Source: JALORV01 sp963775635
GTDB lineage: Bacteria; Pseudomonadota; Gammaproteobacteria; Burkholderiales; Burkholderiaceae_F
Assembly (NCBI GenBank): GCA_963775635.1
Contig: CAVZJO010000012.1
Coordinates: 172,485 to 236,484, forward strand
Length of the DNA: 64,000 nt
Reading direction: 5' to 3'
Shown here: positions 1-8,519 of the stretch, piece by piece
How positions within the stretch are numbered: the stretch's first letter is position 1
Layout: every line of letters starts with the position of its first letter
Made by a program: the position numbers and the translations under genes
Notes under the pieces: generated by a model
The model's input: the letters and a program-made list of their open reading frames with translations, nothing else
Database searches by the model: none
What the model was told of the DNA's origin: nothing

Positions 1-35
1 ACACGGCAGCCCGCGCGTTCGATCATTTCAGGTGA
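1..35 (+). CDS. thiL: thiL 3' end (thiamine-monophosphate kinase), partial
   Basis: Only the last ten codons are in the window, in the frame that ends with TGA at 33-35. The final residues read A-F-D-H-F-R, which resembles the FDHF ending typical of ThiL. In many betaproteobacteria thiL lies directly upstream of pgpA, and here its TGA overlaps the ATG of the next gene (TGATG), which suggests translational coupling. The call rests on a very short tail plus synteny, so it is tentative. Confidence 0.5.
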   Translation, partial: TAARAFDHFR

Positions 36-1147
36 TGAACGAGCCGTCACCCCCCGTGTGGGCTCCCGCGGCGCCCGCATCGGCCCCGGCGGGCGTCGCG
101 AACGCCGCGCAACCTGGCTGGCGGTTCATGCTGTCGCATCCAGCGCACGGCGTGGCGCTCGGATTCGGCAGCGGCCTGCTGCGCCCGGGGCCCGGCACGT
201 GGGGTACCCTGGCTGGGTGGATGGCCTTCGTCGCGCTGGACGGCTGGCTGACCGCCACCGGTTGGGCGGTCGTCATCGTTGGAGTCTTCCTGCTGGGTGC
301 CGCGTGCGCGCAGCGCACCGGAACGGCGCTCGGCCGCCCGGATCACGGCGCCATCGTGATCGACGAGATCGTTGCGATCTGGATCGTGCTGCTGATGGCG
401 CCCCCGACGCTGACCTGGCAGGCCATCGGCGTCGTCTTCTTCCGACTGTTCGACATCGCGAAGCCGCCGCCGATACGCGCGCTCGATCGACGCTGGAAAA
501 ACGGATTGGGCGTGATGGCCGACGACCTGCTCGCCGCGCTTTACACGTTGATCGCGCTGGCGATTTTGATGCGGGTACGGCATGACCGCCACCGCCAAGG
601 GCCCTGGCGACGAGGGGGCGCCATGAGCACTCCCGCCGATCGCCTTGACCAGCTCGCGGCCGAACTTGGGCTGGCGTTGCGCAGCCAGCACCTGATGCTG
701 GCAACGGCCGAGTCGTGCACGGCGGGTGGCGTCGCCTATGCGGTGACGCTGGCACCCGGATCCAGCCAGTGGTTCGATCGCGGCTTCATCAGCTACTCCA
801 ACGAGGCGAAGATACAGATGCTCGGAGTCGCGCCCGCGTACCTGCGGGATTTCGGCGCCGTCAGCGAACCGGTGGCGCGCGCGATGGCGCTTGGCGCGCT
901 GACGCAGAGCAATGCCCAGGTCGCGCTGGCCGTGACCGGTATCGCGGGGCCGGACGGTGGCACGGTGTCCAAGCCGGTCGGCACCGTCTGCTTCGCCTGG
1001 GCGATCAGGCGCGACGCAACGCAGGCGGCGTGGGTCAAGACGGACACTCGCGCCCTGTCGGGCGAGCGCAGTGCGGTTCGCACAGAGAGCATCCTGGTAG
1101 CGCTCGAAACGCTCGTCGGGCTGCTAAAGCAGAGACAAGACGTGTAG
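35..1147 (+). CDS. pgpA-pncC: PgpA-PncC fusion: phosphatidylglycerophosphatase A fused to nicotinamide-nucleotide amidase (CinA C-terminal domain)
   Basis: One 370-residue frame holds two enzymes. Residues about 30-185 are PgpA, an inner-membrane phosphatase that makes phosphatidylglycerol; the PGTWGT and VIDEIVA motifs and hydrophobic helices are visible. Residues from about 197 are the CinA C-terminal domain (PncC), which deamidates nicotinamide mononucleotide; TAESCTAG, the FISYSNEAK region and VTGIAGPDGG are present. These are usually two overlapping genes. Here no stop separates them. A normal-looking ATG for pncC lies in frame at 623 (ATGAGCACT), and another ATG at 582 lies in a different frame that stops at 624-626. 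The fusion may therefore be real, or a one-base indel may have removed the pgpA stop. The ORF could also open at the GTG at 32. Confidence 0.85.
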   Translation: MNEPSPPVWAPAAPASAPAGVANAAQPGWRFMLSHPAHGVALGFGSGLLRPGPGTWGTLAGWMAFVALDGWLTATGWAVVIVGVFLLGAACAQRTGTALGRPDHGAIVIDEIVAIWIVLLMAPPTLTWQAIGVVFFRLFDIAKPPPIRALDRRWKNGLGVMADDLLAALYTLIALAILMRVRHDRHRQGPWRRGGAMSTPADRLDQLAAELGLALRSQHLMLATAESCTAGGVAYAVTLAPGSSQWFDRGFISYSNEAKIQMLGVAPAYLRDFGAVSEPVARAMALGALTQSNAQVALAVTGIAGPDGGTVSKPVGTVCFAWAIRRDATQAAWVKTDTRALSGERSAVRTESILVALETLVGLLKQRQDV

Positions 1148-1228
1148 CGAACGCCGATCGACGCACGGGCGGCACCCGTGGGCGTCGGCACCCACTGACC
1201 TCCTCAGCACATTCGCGATCGCGCCGCC

Positions 1229-1658
1229 ATGTCGGACCTCTTCCCCGGTTTTGCCGTCGAACGGCGTGTCGTCAACGGCATCCGGATCAACGTGCGGCAT
1301 GGCGGCCATGGGCCGCCGTTGCTGCTGATGCACGGATTCCAGCAGTCGCTGGTGATGCCGATCTGCGCGGCTACGGGGATTCGGACAAGCCGACCAGCGC
1401 GCCGGATCACGAGCCGTACAGCAAACGCGCGATGGCGCAGGACATGGTCGAACTGATGCAATCGTTCGGCCATGCAACTTTCTTTGTCTGCGGGCACGAC
1501 CGCGGGGGACGCGTTGCACACCGGCTGGCACTGGAACACCCGCAACGGGTCGAGCGGCCGATGGTGCTCGGGCGCCGTTGGCCGGCGGGCACTACATCGC
1601 CGAAGAACTTCCGGAACGGCTGGTCGAGGAAATGTTCGCATTCTTCGTCCGAGCCTGA
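1229..1658 (+). pseudogene. Remnant of an alpha/beta-hydrolase (haloacetate dehalogenase / epoxide hydrolase-like)
   Basis: Pieces of one hydrolase of about 290 residues are scattered over frames. From 1229 the N-terminus runs to LLLMHGFQQSLVM. Another frame resumes with DLRGYGDSDKP and continues through GHDRGGRVAHRLALEHP, the nucleophile-elbow strand with Asp as nucleophile. A third frame gives the C-terminal GGHYIAEELPERLVEEM and stops at 1656-1658. Segments are missing between the first two pieces (about 20 residues) and between the second and third (the whole cap domain and catalytic acid, well over 100 residues). Deletion and frameshift together make this a true pseudogene. The parent function is inferred from the fragments only. 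Confidence 0.75.
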
Positions 1659-1761
1659 TGCGATCGCCGATGCGGTCAGACCAATTGCACCGATTTCAGT
1701 TTGCTGACGCCGGAAACTGTGCCGGCATCAGCCTGCCCCGTCACTTCCTCAATGGCCGACC

Positions 1762-3093
1762 ATGCCTACTGAAGTCTTCCTGCTGTTCTCGCTGATCCTG
1801 CTCAACGGGGTCTTTGCGATGTCCGAGATCGCGCTGGTTACGTCCCGTCGCGCTCGCCTCCAGGCGTTGGTGGAACAGGGCGATGCCGGCGCCGCGGCCG
1901 CGCTGGCGCTGAACGACGAGCCGACACGATTCCTGTCGACGCTCCAGGTTGGCATCACGTCAGTCGGCATCTTGAGCGGGATCGTCGGTGAGGCCGCGTT
2001 CGCGGCTCCGCTCGCCGACTGGCTGATCGGACTCGGCGCCGAGACCAAGACAGCACGACTCGGCGCGACGGCCCTGGTCGTCGTGGTCGTCACCTACTTT
2101 TCGGTCGTGCTTGGCGAACTGGTCCCGAAGCGGCTCGGGCAGATCTCGGCGGAAGCGATCGCGCGGCGAGTCGCGCGACCGATCGGCTGGCTGGCGCTGG
2201 CGGCCAAGCCTTTCGTCCGGCTGCTGTCGGGCTCGACCGACGTGCTGCTGCGGATGATGGGTGCCCGCACCGGCGCCGCCGCTGTTACCGAGGAAGAAAT
2301 CCACGCGCTGATCCAGGAAGGGTCGGAGACCGGAGTCATCGACGAGCAGGAACGCGCCATGGTGCGCAACGTGTTCCGCCTCGACGACCGTCAGATCGCC
2401 TCGCTGATGACGCCGCGCTCGGAGATCGTCTATCTCGATCTGGAGGATTCGCTGGCCGACAACCTCAAGCGGGTACTCGAGATCGAGCACTCGCGCTTTC
2501 CGGTATGCCGCGGCGGGCTGCGCGACGTGATCGGCGTGGCCAGCGCGCGCCGGCTGCTGCAACAGGCGATTCACGGCGAGGTGCTCAACCTCGAACGCGC
2601 GGCCGAGCCGCCCGTCTATGTGCCGGAATCGCTGACGGGCATGGAACTGCTGGAGAACTTCCGCTCGAGTTCCGGCCACATGGCGCTGGTCGTCGACGAA
2701 TACGGAGAGATCCAGGGCGTCGTGACTTCGCAGGACCTGTTCGAAGCGATCGCCGGCGAGTTCAAGCCGCAGCGCACCGAGGATGCGTGGGCGCTGCAGC
2801 GCGCCGACGGATCCTGGCTGCTGGACGGACTGATCCCGATCCCGGAACTCAAGGATCGACTGGACTTCGGCGCGGCACCCGAGGAGGAACTCGGACGCTA
2901 CAACACGCTAGCGGGAATGGTGATGCTTCTGCTCGGGCGGGTCCCGGCAACCGGCGACATCGTCGAGTGGCACGGCTGGCGCTTCGAGATCGTCGACATG
3001 GACAAGCATCGCATCGACAAGGTGCTCGCTTCGCGTGCGGAATCCGCGGACAGTGACCGCGACGCCGTGGCGTCGGTGACGGCCGGCCGCTAG
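1762..3093 (+). CDS. CNNM/CorC (HlyC) family membrane protein with CBS pair
   Basis: This 443-residue inner-membrane protein belongs to the DUF21-CBS-CorC_HlyC family (YfjD/TlyC, CNNM), often annotated as hemolysin and now linked to magnesium or cation export. Residues about 1-190 form the hydrophobic DUF21 domain, beginning with a clear membrane helix (EVFLLFSLILLNGVFAMSE). Residues about 200-325 carry two CBS modules (MTPRSEIVYLD; LVVDEYGEIQGVVT), and about 345-425 the CorC_HlyC domain (DGLIPIPELKDRL). Length is normal. Its stop overlaps the convergent pyrF stop by four bases. The transported ion cannot be read from the sequence. Confidence 0.85.
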   Translation: MPTEVFLLFSLILLNGVFAMSEIALVTSRRARLQALVEQGDAGAAAALALNDEPTRFLSTLQVGITSVGILSGIVGEAAFAAPLADWLIGLGAETKTARLGATALVVVVVTYFSVVLGELVPKRLGQISAEAIARRVARPIGWLALAAKPFVRLLSGSTDVLLRMMGARTGAAAVTEEEIHALIQEGSETGVIDEQERAMVRNVFRLDDRQIASLMTPRSEIVYLDLEDSLADNLKRVLEIEHSRFPVCRGGLRDVIGVASARRLLQQAIHGEVLNLERAAEPPVYVPESLTGMELLENFRSSSGHMALVVDEYGEIQGVVTSQDLFEAIAGEFKPQRTEDAWALQRADGSWLLDGLIPIPELKDRLDFGAAPEEELGRYNTLAGMVMLLLGRVPATGDIVEWHGWRFEIVDMDKHRIDKVLASRAESADSDRDAVASVTAGR

Positions 3094-3923
3094 CGCCGCC
3101 GATGGCGGTTGATCTCGTCGCGGGTGGCGAGCGCCACCGCGCGGGCGCGCTCGGCGAAGTCCTCGCCGTTGCCGGCATACAGGATCGCGCGTGAGGAATT
3201 GATGACCATGCCGAACCCGTCGGCCGACTGGCCCGCGGCGACCGTCGCGGCGATGTCGCCGCCCTGCGCGCCGATCCCCGGCACCAGCAGCGGCAGTTCG
3301 CCCGCCACCGAGCGGACTGCCGCGAGCTCGGCGGGGTAGGTCGCGCCGACAACCAGACCGAGCTGGCCCTGGGTGTTCCACTCGTTGGCGACCAGCCGCG
3401 CAAGGCGCTGGTACAGCGGCTCGCCGCCCGCGTCCAGCATCTGCAGATCGGCGCCTCCCGGGTTGCTCGTACGGCATAGCAGGAACGCGCCGCGGTCCGC
3501 GTACGCGAGAAAGGGCTGGATCGAGTCGTAGCCCATATAGGGTGACAGCGTGACTGCGTCGGCGCCGTAGCGTTCGAATGCCTCGCGCGCGTAATGCTCG
3601 GCGGTCGCGCCGATATCGCCACGCTTCGCATCCAGGATCACCGGCACCGCCGGGTGTTGCTGACGGACATGATCGATCAACTTCTCGAGCTGCGATTCCG
3701 CACGCATCGAGGCAAAGTAGGCGATCTGTGGCTTGAACGCACACACCAGATCGCCGGTCGCGTCGACGATCTCACGGCAGAAGCGGAACACCGCATCACC
3801 CGCGTCGCGCAGATGCGGCGGAAACCGGGAACGATCCGGATCCAGGCCGACACAAAGCAAGCTATCGGCCGCGCGCCAGCGCGCCGCGAGCCTGCCGATA
3901 AAGCCTTTGACCGGGGTATTCAT
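3090..3923 (-). CDS. pyrF: Orotidine-5'-phosphate decarboxylase (long type)
   Basis: PyrF converts OMP to UMP, the last step of de novo UMP synthesis, in the cytoplasm. The 277-residue protein is the longer type found in betaproteobacteria. The active-site block DAKRGDIGAT is at about residues 94-103, the substrate region LLCVGLDPD is near the N-terminus, and LVPGIGAQGGD precedes the phosphate-binding part. Other pyrimidine genes (pyrR, pyrB, pyrX) lie about 26 kb away, so it is not in their operon. It converges with the CNNM gene. Confidence 0.95.
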   Translation of the reverse strand: MNTPVKGFIGRLAARWRAADSLLCVGLDPDRSRFPPHLRDAGDAVFRFCREIVDATGDLVCAFKPQIAYFASMRAESQLEKLIDHVRQQHPAVPVILDAKRGDIGATAEHYAREAFERYGADAVTLSPYMGYDSIQPFLAYADRGAFLLCRTSNPGGADLQMLDAGGEPLYQRLARLVANEWNTQGQLGLVVGATYPAELAAVRSVAGELPLLVPGIGAQGGDIAATVAAGQSADGFGMVINSSRAILYAGNGEDFAERARAVALATRDEINRHRRR

Positions 3924-3971
3924 CGCGGTCGAATTTTACCCAGGCACCGCTGGCGGATTTCGCAGCGGGAA

Positions 3972-4385
3972 CTACGCAGCGGCTGCTGCCGCAGTCTCGT
4001 CGCCCTCGACGGGCCCATCGTCGCTCCGATCGGCGGCAGTCGGAGCACGGCGGTGCAGCCACCACGCCGTCCCGACGATCGCCCCGGCCACGATCAGCCA
4101 TCGCAGCAGGCGCGTGCGGCGCAATCGGGACACCCCCGCAACAAAAGTCGGGACCGCCCACGGCTGGCGCCGCGCAAAGCGCAGCAGCGTGACCAGCGCG
4201 CCCAGGAACTTGTTCCGGCGCAGGCTTAGCGCGCCGCGCAGGACCCGCGCTGCCACGGCACGCCCGCCGACGGCGCCGCCAGTCATTAGGCCGATCTGAT
4301 GCACCAGCTGCGCGCGTTCAGCTGCCGCGCGGGCCAGCAGCAATTCGCGTCTCAGATCGTGCAATTCACGATCAGCCGGTGTCAT
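3972..4385 (-). CDS. YqjK-like small membrane-anchored protein
   Basis: A protein of 137 residues beginning MTPADRELHDLRRELLLARA. The N-terminal third is a charged, probably helical segment. A hydrophobic stretch follows near the C-terminus (LLRWLIVAGAIVGTAWWL), then a short Ala/Asp-rich tail. The chosen ATG at 4385 overlaps the last codons of the upstream holin-family gene, so the two are probably translationally coupled; an upstream extension of the frame is possible but unlikely. Order and topology match the YqjD-YqjE-YqjK arrangement of enterobacteria. The function of the family is not established. Confidence 0.65.
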   Translation of the reverse strand: MTPADRELHDLRRELLLARAAAERAQLVHQIGLMTGGAVGGRAVAARVLRGALSLRRNKFLGALVTLLRFARRQPWAVPTFVAGVSRLRRTRLLRWLIVAGAIVGTAWWLHRRAPTAADRSDDGPVEGDETAAAAAA

Positions 4386-4785
4386 CGCCGGACTCAACGA
4401 GGCGGCCGCGCAGGGCCGCATGGTCCTTCTGCAGTTCTGCGCGGGTCTGCGCCAGCAACGGCGGAGCGGCGGCGATTTCGCGGCGGACCGTGCGCAGCAT
4501 CCCATAGGCCACCGCCGCATAGAGCGCCGTCAGCATGCCGAGGGCGAGCCCTCGTGGGCCTTCCCAGAAGATGGCTGCGACCAACAGCGACAGCGACAGC
4601 AGCGCGGCGAGCAGCAGCACGGCGGCTATCACCGCGAACACAAGCCAGCGGACGTAGCGGTCGCGCGCCTCGGCCAATTCGAGCGAGGCGAGTTCACCGC
4701 GAGTAACCAGCAGGGTCAGCGTGAGCGCGTAGATCTTCCGCAACGAGGCGGACCACGGCTCAGCGCGTTGCGTGCTGTCCGTCAT
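4372..4785 (-). CDS. Phage holin family protein (YqjE-like)
   Basis: A protein of 137 residues starting MTDSTQRAEPW. It carries two adjacent membrane helices in the middle (WLVFAVIAAVLLLAALLSL and the LALGMLTALYAAVAYGML region), flanked by amphipathic helices, as in the Phage_holin_3_6/YqjE family. It lies between a DUF883 gene (upstream, 23-bp gap) and the YqjK-like gene (14-bp overlap), so the three form one operon. The holin name reflects the Pfam family; nothing here suggests a prophage. Confidence 0.75.
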   Translation of the reverse strand: MTDSTQRAEPWSASLRKIYALTLTLLVTRGELASLELAEARDRYVRWLVFAVIAAVLLLAALLSLSLLVAAIFWEGPRGLALGMLTALYAAVAYGMLRTVRREIAAAPPLLAQTRAELQKDHAALRGRLVESGDDTG

Positions 4786-4808
4786 CTGCTCTGCCGATAG
4801 CGGTTGGC

Positions 4809-5111
4809 TCAGCGACGGTTGATCATCAGCCCGAGCAGCACGCCGATGGCGCCGGCAATGCCGACTGCGGACCACGGGTGGACATGCACCCAGTTGTCAG
4901 TGGCTTTCGCCGCCGTCTTCGCCTGCTCGACCGCGCGGTGCTCGGCATCGCTCAGTTTGACCTTCGCTTTCGAGATCGCGGACTGCGCGCGGCGCCGCAA
5001 CTCGGTGGCCTGTTCGCCGGTGGCCTGGGTGGCCTGGCGCAGCAGTTCTTCCGCATCGGCCAGGACGGTGTTCACATCGGTCATCAGCTTTTCCTTCGTG
5101 GCGTTTTCCAT
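4809..5111 (-). CDS. DUF883 family protein (YqjD/ElaB-like)
   Basis: A protein of 100 residues with a long charged helical N-terminal part and a C-terminal membrane anchor preceded by HVHPWSAVGIAGAIGVLLG, the hallmark of the DUF883/ElaB/YqjD family. E. coli YqjD is a stationary-phase inner-membrane protein that binds ribosomes. The start at 5111 was chosen because an AAGGAG ribosome-binding site sits six bases upstream; an in-frame ATG seven codons earlier overlaps that site. First gene of the yqjDEK-like operon. Confidence 0.85.
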   Translation of the reverse strand: MENATKEKLMTDVNTVLADAEELLRQATQATGEQATELRRRAQSAISKAKVKLSDAEHRAVEQAKTAAKATDNWVHVHPWSAVGIAGAIGVLLGLMINRR

Positions 5112-5169
5112 GTTTGCTCCTTCGGTGAACAATCTGCGCTCGCAGAAAGATGATCGTGTCGTCGCAGGA

Positions 5170-6600
5170 TCAGCCGCTCACATACACCCAGTTCAGTAGA
5201 TCGTCGAGCGCGCCCTGGGTGGCCGCGGCATTCGGGTGATTGACGAAGGCGACGACGACATAGCGACGGCCGCTGGCTGCCAGCACGTACCCCGCGATGG
5301 CGCGGCTGTCCGCGAGCAAGCCGGTCTTGATATGCGCGGAGCCCGCGGCGCCGAGGCGCTTGCGCATGGTTCCGTCAACTCCGACCAGCGGCAGCGACGA
5401 CATGTACTCGGGCATCAGAGGAGTGGCAAAGGCGCCGGCCAGCAGGCGGGCCAGCCCCGCGGCCGTCAGACGTTCGACGCGCGACAACCCGGCACCGTTT
5501 TCGAGCACGAAATCGCGCCGGTCCAGCCCCTTGGACAGCAGCCAGTCGCCGACTACGCGTTGCGCGCGCTCCGCGCTGGCCGGCAGCTTGGTGCCCTCGG
5601 CGCCGAGCGTGAGGAAGAGCTGGCGTGCCATCACGTTGTTGCTGTACTTGTTGATGTTGCGGATGACATCGGCGAGCGGCTCGGACTCGTGCTGCGCGAG
5701 CCGCTTTGCATCTACCGGAGCGGCGCCGTCGCGCGCACGCCCGCGCCAGGTTCCGCCGCTGGCCTGCCACAGCGAGCGGAAGACCGCCTCGAAATACGAA
5801 GTGGCATTCAGCAAGCTGACGTGCCAAACGCGGTCACCGCATGCCAACGGGAAGGCACCTCGGAACTGCGGCCGCATCGGATCGCTGAAGTCGCCTGCCA
5901 GCCGGGCGCGCCAGTCGTTACAGGGGCCGTCGACGGCGCGGACGGTCGCCGGCACGGTCATACCGGACAGGCTGGGCACGGCGAAGACGCGGACCTGACG
6001 CGGGTCCGCATCAGGCACGAAGTGGAAGCTGACGCTCTTGTAGTTGAGCAGCAGCGCATCGGGTCCGGCGTTGTACGGGCGCAGTAGTTCGCCGTCGAAG
6101 GCGCCCGGGTCGTGGGCGACCGGCTCGAAGGCCGCGCGATCGAGCACAACGTCGCCGCGGATTTCGGCGAGGCCGATGCCGCGCAGACGCTGCACCAGCA
6201 GCCACAGGTGCTCGACCACCAGTCGCGGGTCGCCAGAGCCGCGCAGGTAGAGGTTTCCGTCGAGTACGCCGTTAATCACTGAAGCCAGCGACAGCGCCTC
6301 GGTGCGCCAGACGTACTGCGGGCCGAGCAGTTCCAGACCGGCCAGCGTGGTGACCAGCTTCATCGTCGAAGCCGGATTCATCGGCAGGTTGTCATTGTGG
6401 GCGAGAGCCAGCCCGTTGCCGGCGAGCGGCACGACGCTTACACCGACCGCCGTCGGCGGCACACCCGCCGTTTTCAGGCCGGCAGCGACGGGGTCGGGCA
6501 GCGCCGCTAAGGGGCGTGGAACTTGTCCGGCCACGGGGGCGAAAAGCGTCGCCACCAGCGCGATGCCGAAGAGAACGTGCAGCGCCGACGAAAACCGCAT
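5170..6600 (-). CDS. dacB: D-alanyl-D-alanine carboxypeptidase/endopeptidase (PBP4)
   Basis: This periplasmic class C penicillin-binding protein trims and cleaves peptidoglycan cross-links. The protein is 476 residues with a signal peptide (about 1-25, ending APVAGQ). The catalytic triad motifs are visible: SxxK as STMK at 78-81, SxN as SNN in the NKYSNNVMAR segment, and KTG near the C-terminus (HIKTGLL). The reading frame extends far upstream, but the ATG at 6600 is preceded by GGAG and is the only start that gives a proper signal peptide. It is transcribed divergently from the DUF1800 gene. Confidence 0.92.
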   Translation of the reverse strand: MRFSSALHVLFGIALVATLFAPVAGQVPRPLAALPDPVAAGLKTAGVPPTAVGVSVVPLAGNGLALAHNDNLPMNPASTMKLVTTLAGLELLGPQYVWRTEALSLASVINGVLDGNLYLRGSGDPRLVVEHLWLLVQRLRGIGLAEIRGDVVLDRAAFEPVAHDPGAFDGELLRPYNAGPDALLLNYKSVSFHFVPDADPRQVRVFAVPSLSGMTVPATVRAVDGPCNDWRARLAGDFSDPMRPQFRGAFPLACGDRVWHVSLLNATSYFEAVFRSLWQASGGTWRGRARDGAAPVDAKRLAQHESEPLADVIRNINKYSNNVMARQLFLTLGAEGTKLPASAERAQRVVGDWLLSKGLDRRDFVLENGAGLSRVERLTAAGLARLLAGAFATPLMPEYMSSLPLVGVDGTMRKRLGAAGSAHIKTGLLADSRAIAGYVLAASGRRYVVVAFVNHPNAAATQGALDDLLNWVYVSG

Positions 6601-6757
6601 CGGTTCTCCGTCCCTCCTCGCCTTGACAGGTCGCGGGGCTAGTTCGTTCGTTCGATAGACCCGCCTTTCGAGGCTCAGTAGCCTGCAAAGGCTGCGGCCA
6701 ATGCTTCGATGCAGCGTCCGTCTTGCGCGCGCGCTCGCAAGCAGCTCGGGATCCGCA

Positions 6758-8503
6758 ATGAACTCAGTCTCCGCCATCAGGACCAGAAGCTTACTGGCTG
6801 CCGTCGCAGCCGCGCTGACGCTGGTCGCGTGCGGCGGCGGAGGCGGCGGTGGCGATGTGACGACGCCTGCACCGACAGGGGCTGCAACGGGCACGATCCC
6901 CGAGCCGCCTCCGGGCGGGTTTGCCCCGTCGGGTCCGACGACAGCGCCGAGCGCTGCTCCGAGCGATGAGCAGGCGGTGCGCTTCCTGGCGCAATCAACC
7001 TTCGGAGCGACCACTTCGGAGATCGACCGCCTGAAACGGCTGGGCTACAGCGATTGGATCGAGCAGCAGTTCCTGATTCCGCGCACTTCGCATCTCGACT
7101 TCGTGCTGGCGGTCTATCCGTTGCCGACGCCGGAGGACGTGACGGTCACAATCGATCCGCTCTACCAGACGTTCTGGAAGCAGGCGGTGAGCGCACCTGA
7201 TCCGTTGCGTCAGAGAGTCACATTCGCGTTGTCGCAAATCTTCGTCACCTCCGCGGCTGACGCGGCACTGCAGACGGCACCGCACACGCTGGCCTCCTAT
7301 CTGGACACGTTGTCCAAGCATGCGTTCGGGAGTTACCGCGAAATGCTGGAGGAAGTTTCCAAACATCCCGCCATGGGCCAATACCTGACTTGGCTGGCGA
7401 ACCGCGGCGATGGTGGGCGGGTGCCGGACGAGAACTACGCACGCGAGGTGATGCAACTCTTCTCAATCGGACTCGTCCAGCTCAATACCGACGGGACGCC
7501 GAAGCTCGTCAACGGCGAGCCGGTTGACACCTACGGCATGGAAGACATTCGCGGCCTGGCCCGCGTGTTCACCGGCTGGGGATGGGGCAACACCGGCACG
7601 CCGGATCCGGTCAACGGCCGCTTCGGAGGCAGCAACCCGGCCGATCCGATGCGACGCGTGATTCCGATGCAGTTCTATGCGCAGTACCACTCGCCGCTCG
7701 AGAAGCAGTTCCTGGGCGTCACCGTACCGGCGGGGACGGCTGGGCCGCAGGCGTTGAGGATCGCGCTCGACACGCTCGCCAACCATCCGAACGTCGGTCC
7801 ATTCATTGCGACGCGCCTGATCCAGCACATGGTGACCAGCAATCCGAGCCCAGCGTATGTCGGCCGCGTCGCCGCAGTGTTCAACGACAATGGCAAGGGT
7901 GTGCGCGGCGATCTGAGGGCGACGGTGCGCGCGGTGCTGTTCGACGCCGAGGCGGTGACGCCGGGCACGGCACCGACCAGCGGCAAGCTGCGCGAGCCCA
8001 TATTGCGCTTCACCGGCTGGATGCGCGCGTTCGGCGCCACTTCGATCAGCGGCAACTTTCGCATCGGCGTGCTCGACAACCAACTGGCGCAGACGCCTAT
8101 GCGTGCACCCAGCGTCTTCAATTACTTCCGGCCGGGTTTCGTGCCGCCGAACACGACACTGGCGGCATCCGACCTGGTGGCGCCCGAATTCCAGATCACT
8201 CATGAAATCTCGGTCGCGGCATACGCAAACTTCATGCAGGGCGTGATCCAGAACGGTGTGGGCACCGGCAGCGACGTAAGGGCTGATTACGCGTCGACCT
8301 ACGCGCTGGCCGACAACGCCGATGCGCTGGTCGCCCGCGTCAATCTGCTGCTCGCCGCCAATTCGCTGTCGTCGTCGACGGTGTCTTCGATCCGTGACGC
8401 GGTCAACACGATCCCGATGACCGCGACGAATGCTCGGCAGAACCGGACGCAGCTTGCGATCTATCTGACGATGACCGCTCCGGAATATTTGGTGCAGAAG
8501 TAG
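6758..8503 (+). CDS. DUF1800 domain-containing lipoprotein
   Basis: A protein of 581 residues. A signal peptide followed by a lipobox-like ALTLVACGGGGGGG stretch predicts export and lipidation, then a Thr/Pro-rich linker leads into the DUF1800 domain (ARFL-type start RFLAQSTFGAT; LPDENYAREVMQLFSIGLVQLN-like block; FTGW; HPNVGPFIATRLIQH). DUF1800 proteins are almost always encoded beside a DUF1501 partner, as here with a 16-bp gap. The biochemical role of the pair is unknown. The start at 6758 (MNSVSAIRTRS) gives a normal signal peptide; longer starts do not. Confidence 0.85.
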   Translation: MNSVSAIRTRSLLAAVAAALTLVACGGGGGGGDVTTPAPTGAATGTIPEPPPGGFAPSGPTTAPSAAPSDEQAVRFLAQSTFGATTSEIDRLKRLGYSDWIEQQFLIPRTSHLDFVLAVYPLPTPEDVTVTIDPLYQTFWKQAVSAPDPLRQRVTFALSQIFVTSAADAALQTAPHTLASYLDTLSKHAFGSYREMLEEVSKHPAMGQYLTWLANRGDGGRVPDENYAREVMQLFSIGLVQLNTDGTPKLVNGEPVDTYGMEDIRGLARVFTGWGWGNTGTPDPVNGRFGGSNPADPMRRVIPMQFYAQYHSPLEKQFLGVTVPAGTAGPQALRIALDTLANHPNVGPFIATRLIQHMVTSNPSPAYVGRVAAVFNDNGKGVRGDLRATVRAVLFDAEAVTPGTAPTSGKLREPILRFTGWMRAFGATSISGNFRIGVLDNQLAQTPMRAPSVFNYFRPGFVPPNTTLAASDLVAPEFQITHEISVAAYANFMQGVIQNGVGTGSDVRADYASTYALADNADALVARVNLLLAANSLSSSTVSSIRDAVNTIPMTATNARQNRTQLAIYLTMTAPEYLVQK

Positions 8504-8519
8504 GCGGACGGAAAATTTC

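Noticed and set aside
4372..4785. Prophage remnant suggested by the holin-family protein
   Set aside because: No other phage gene is nearby; the DUF883 and YqjK-like neighbours identify a cellular yqjDEK-type operon.
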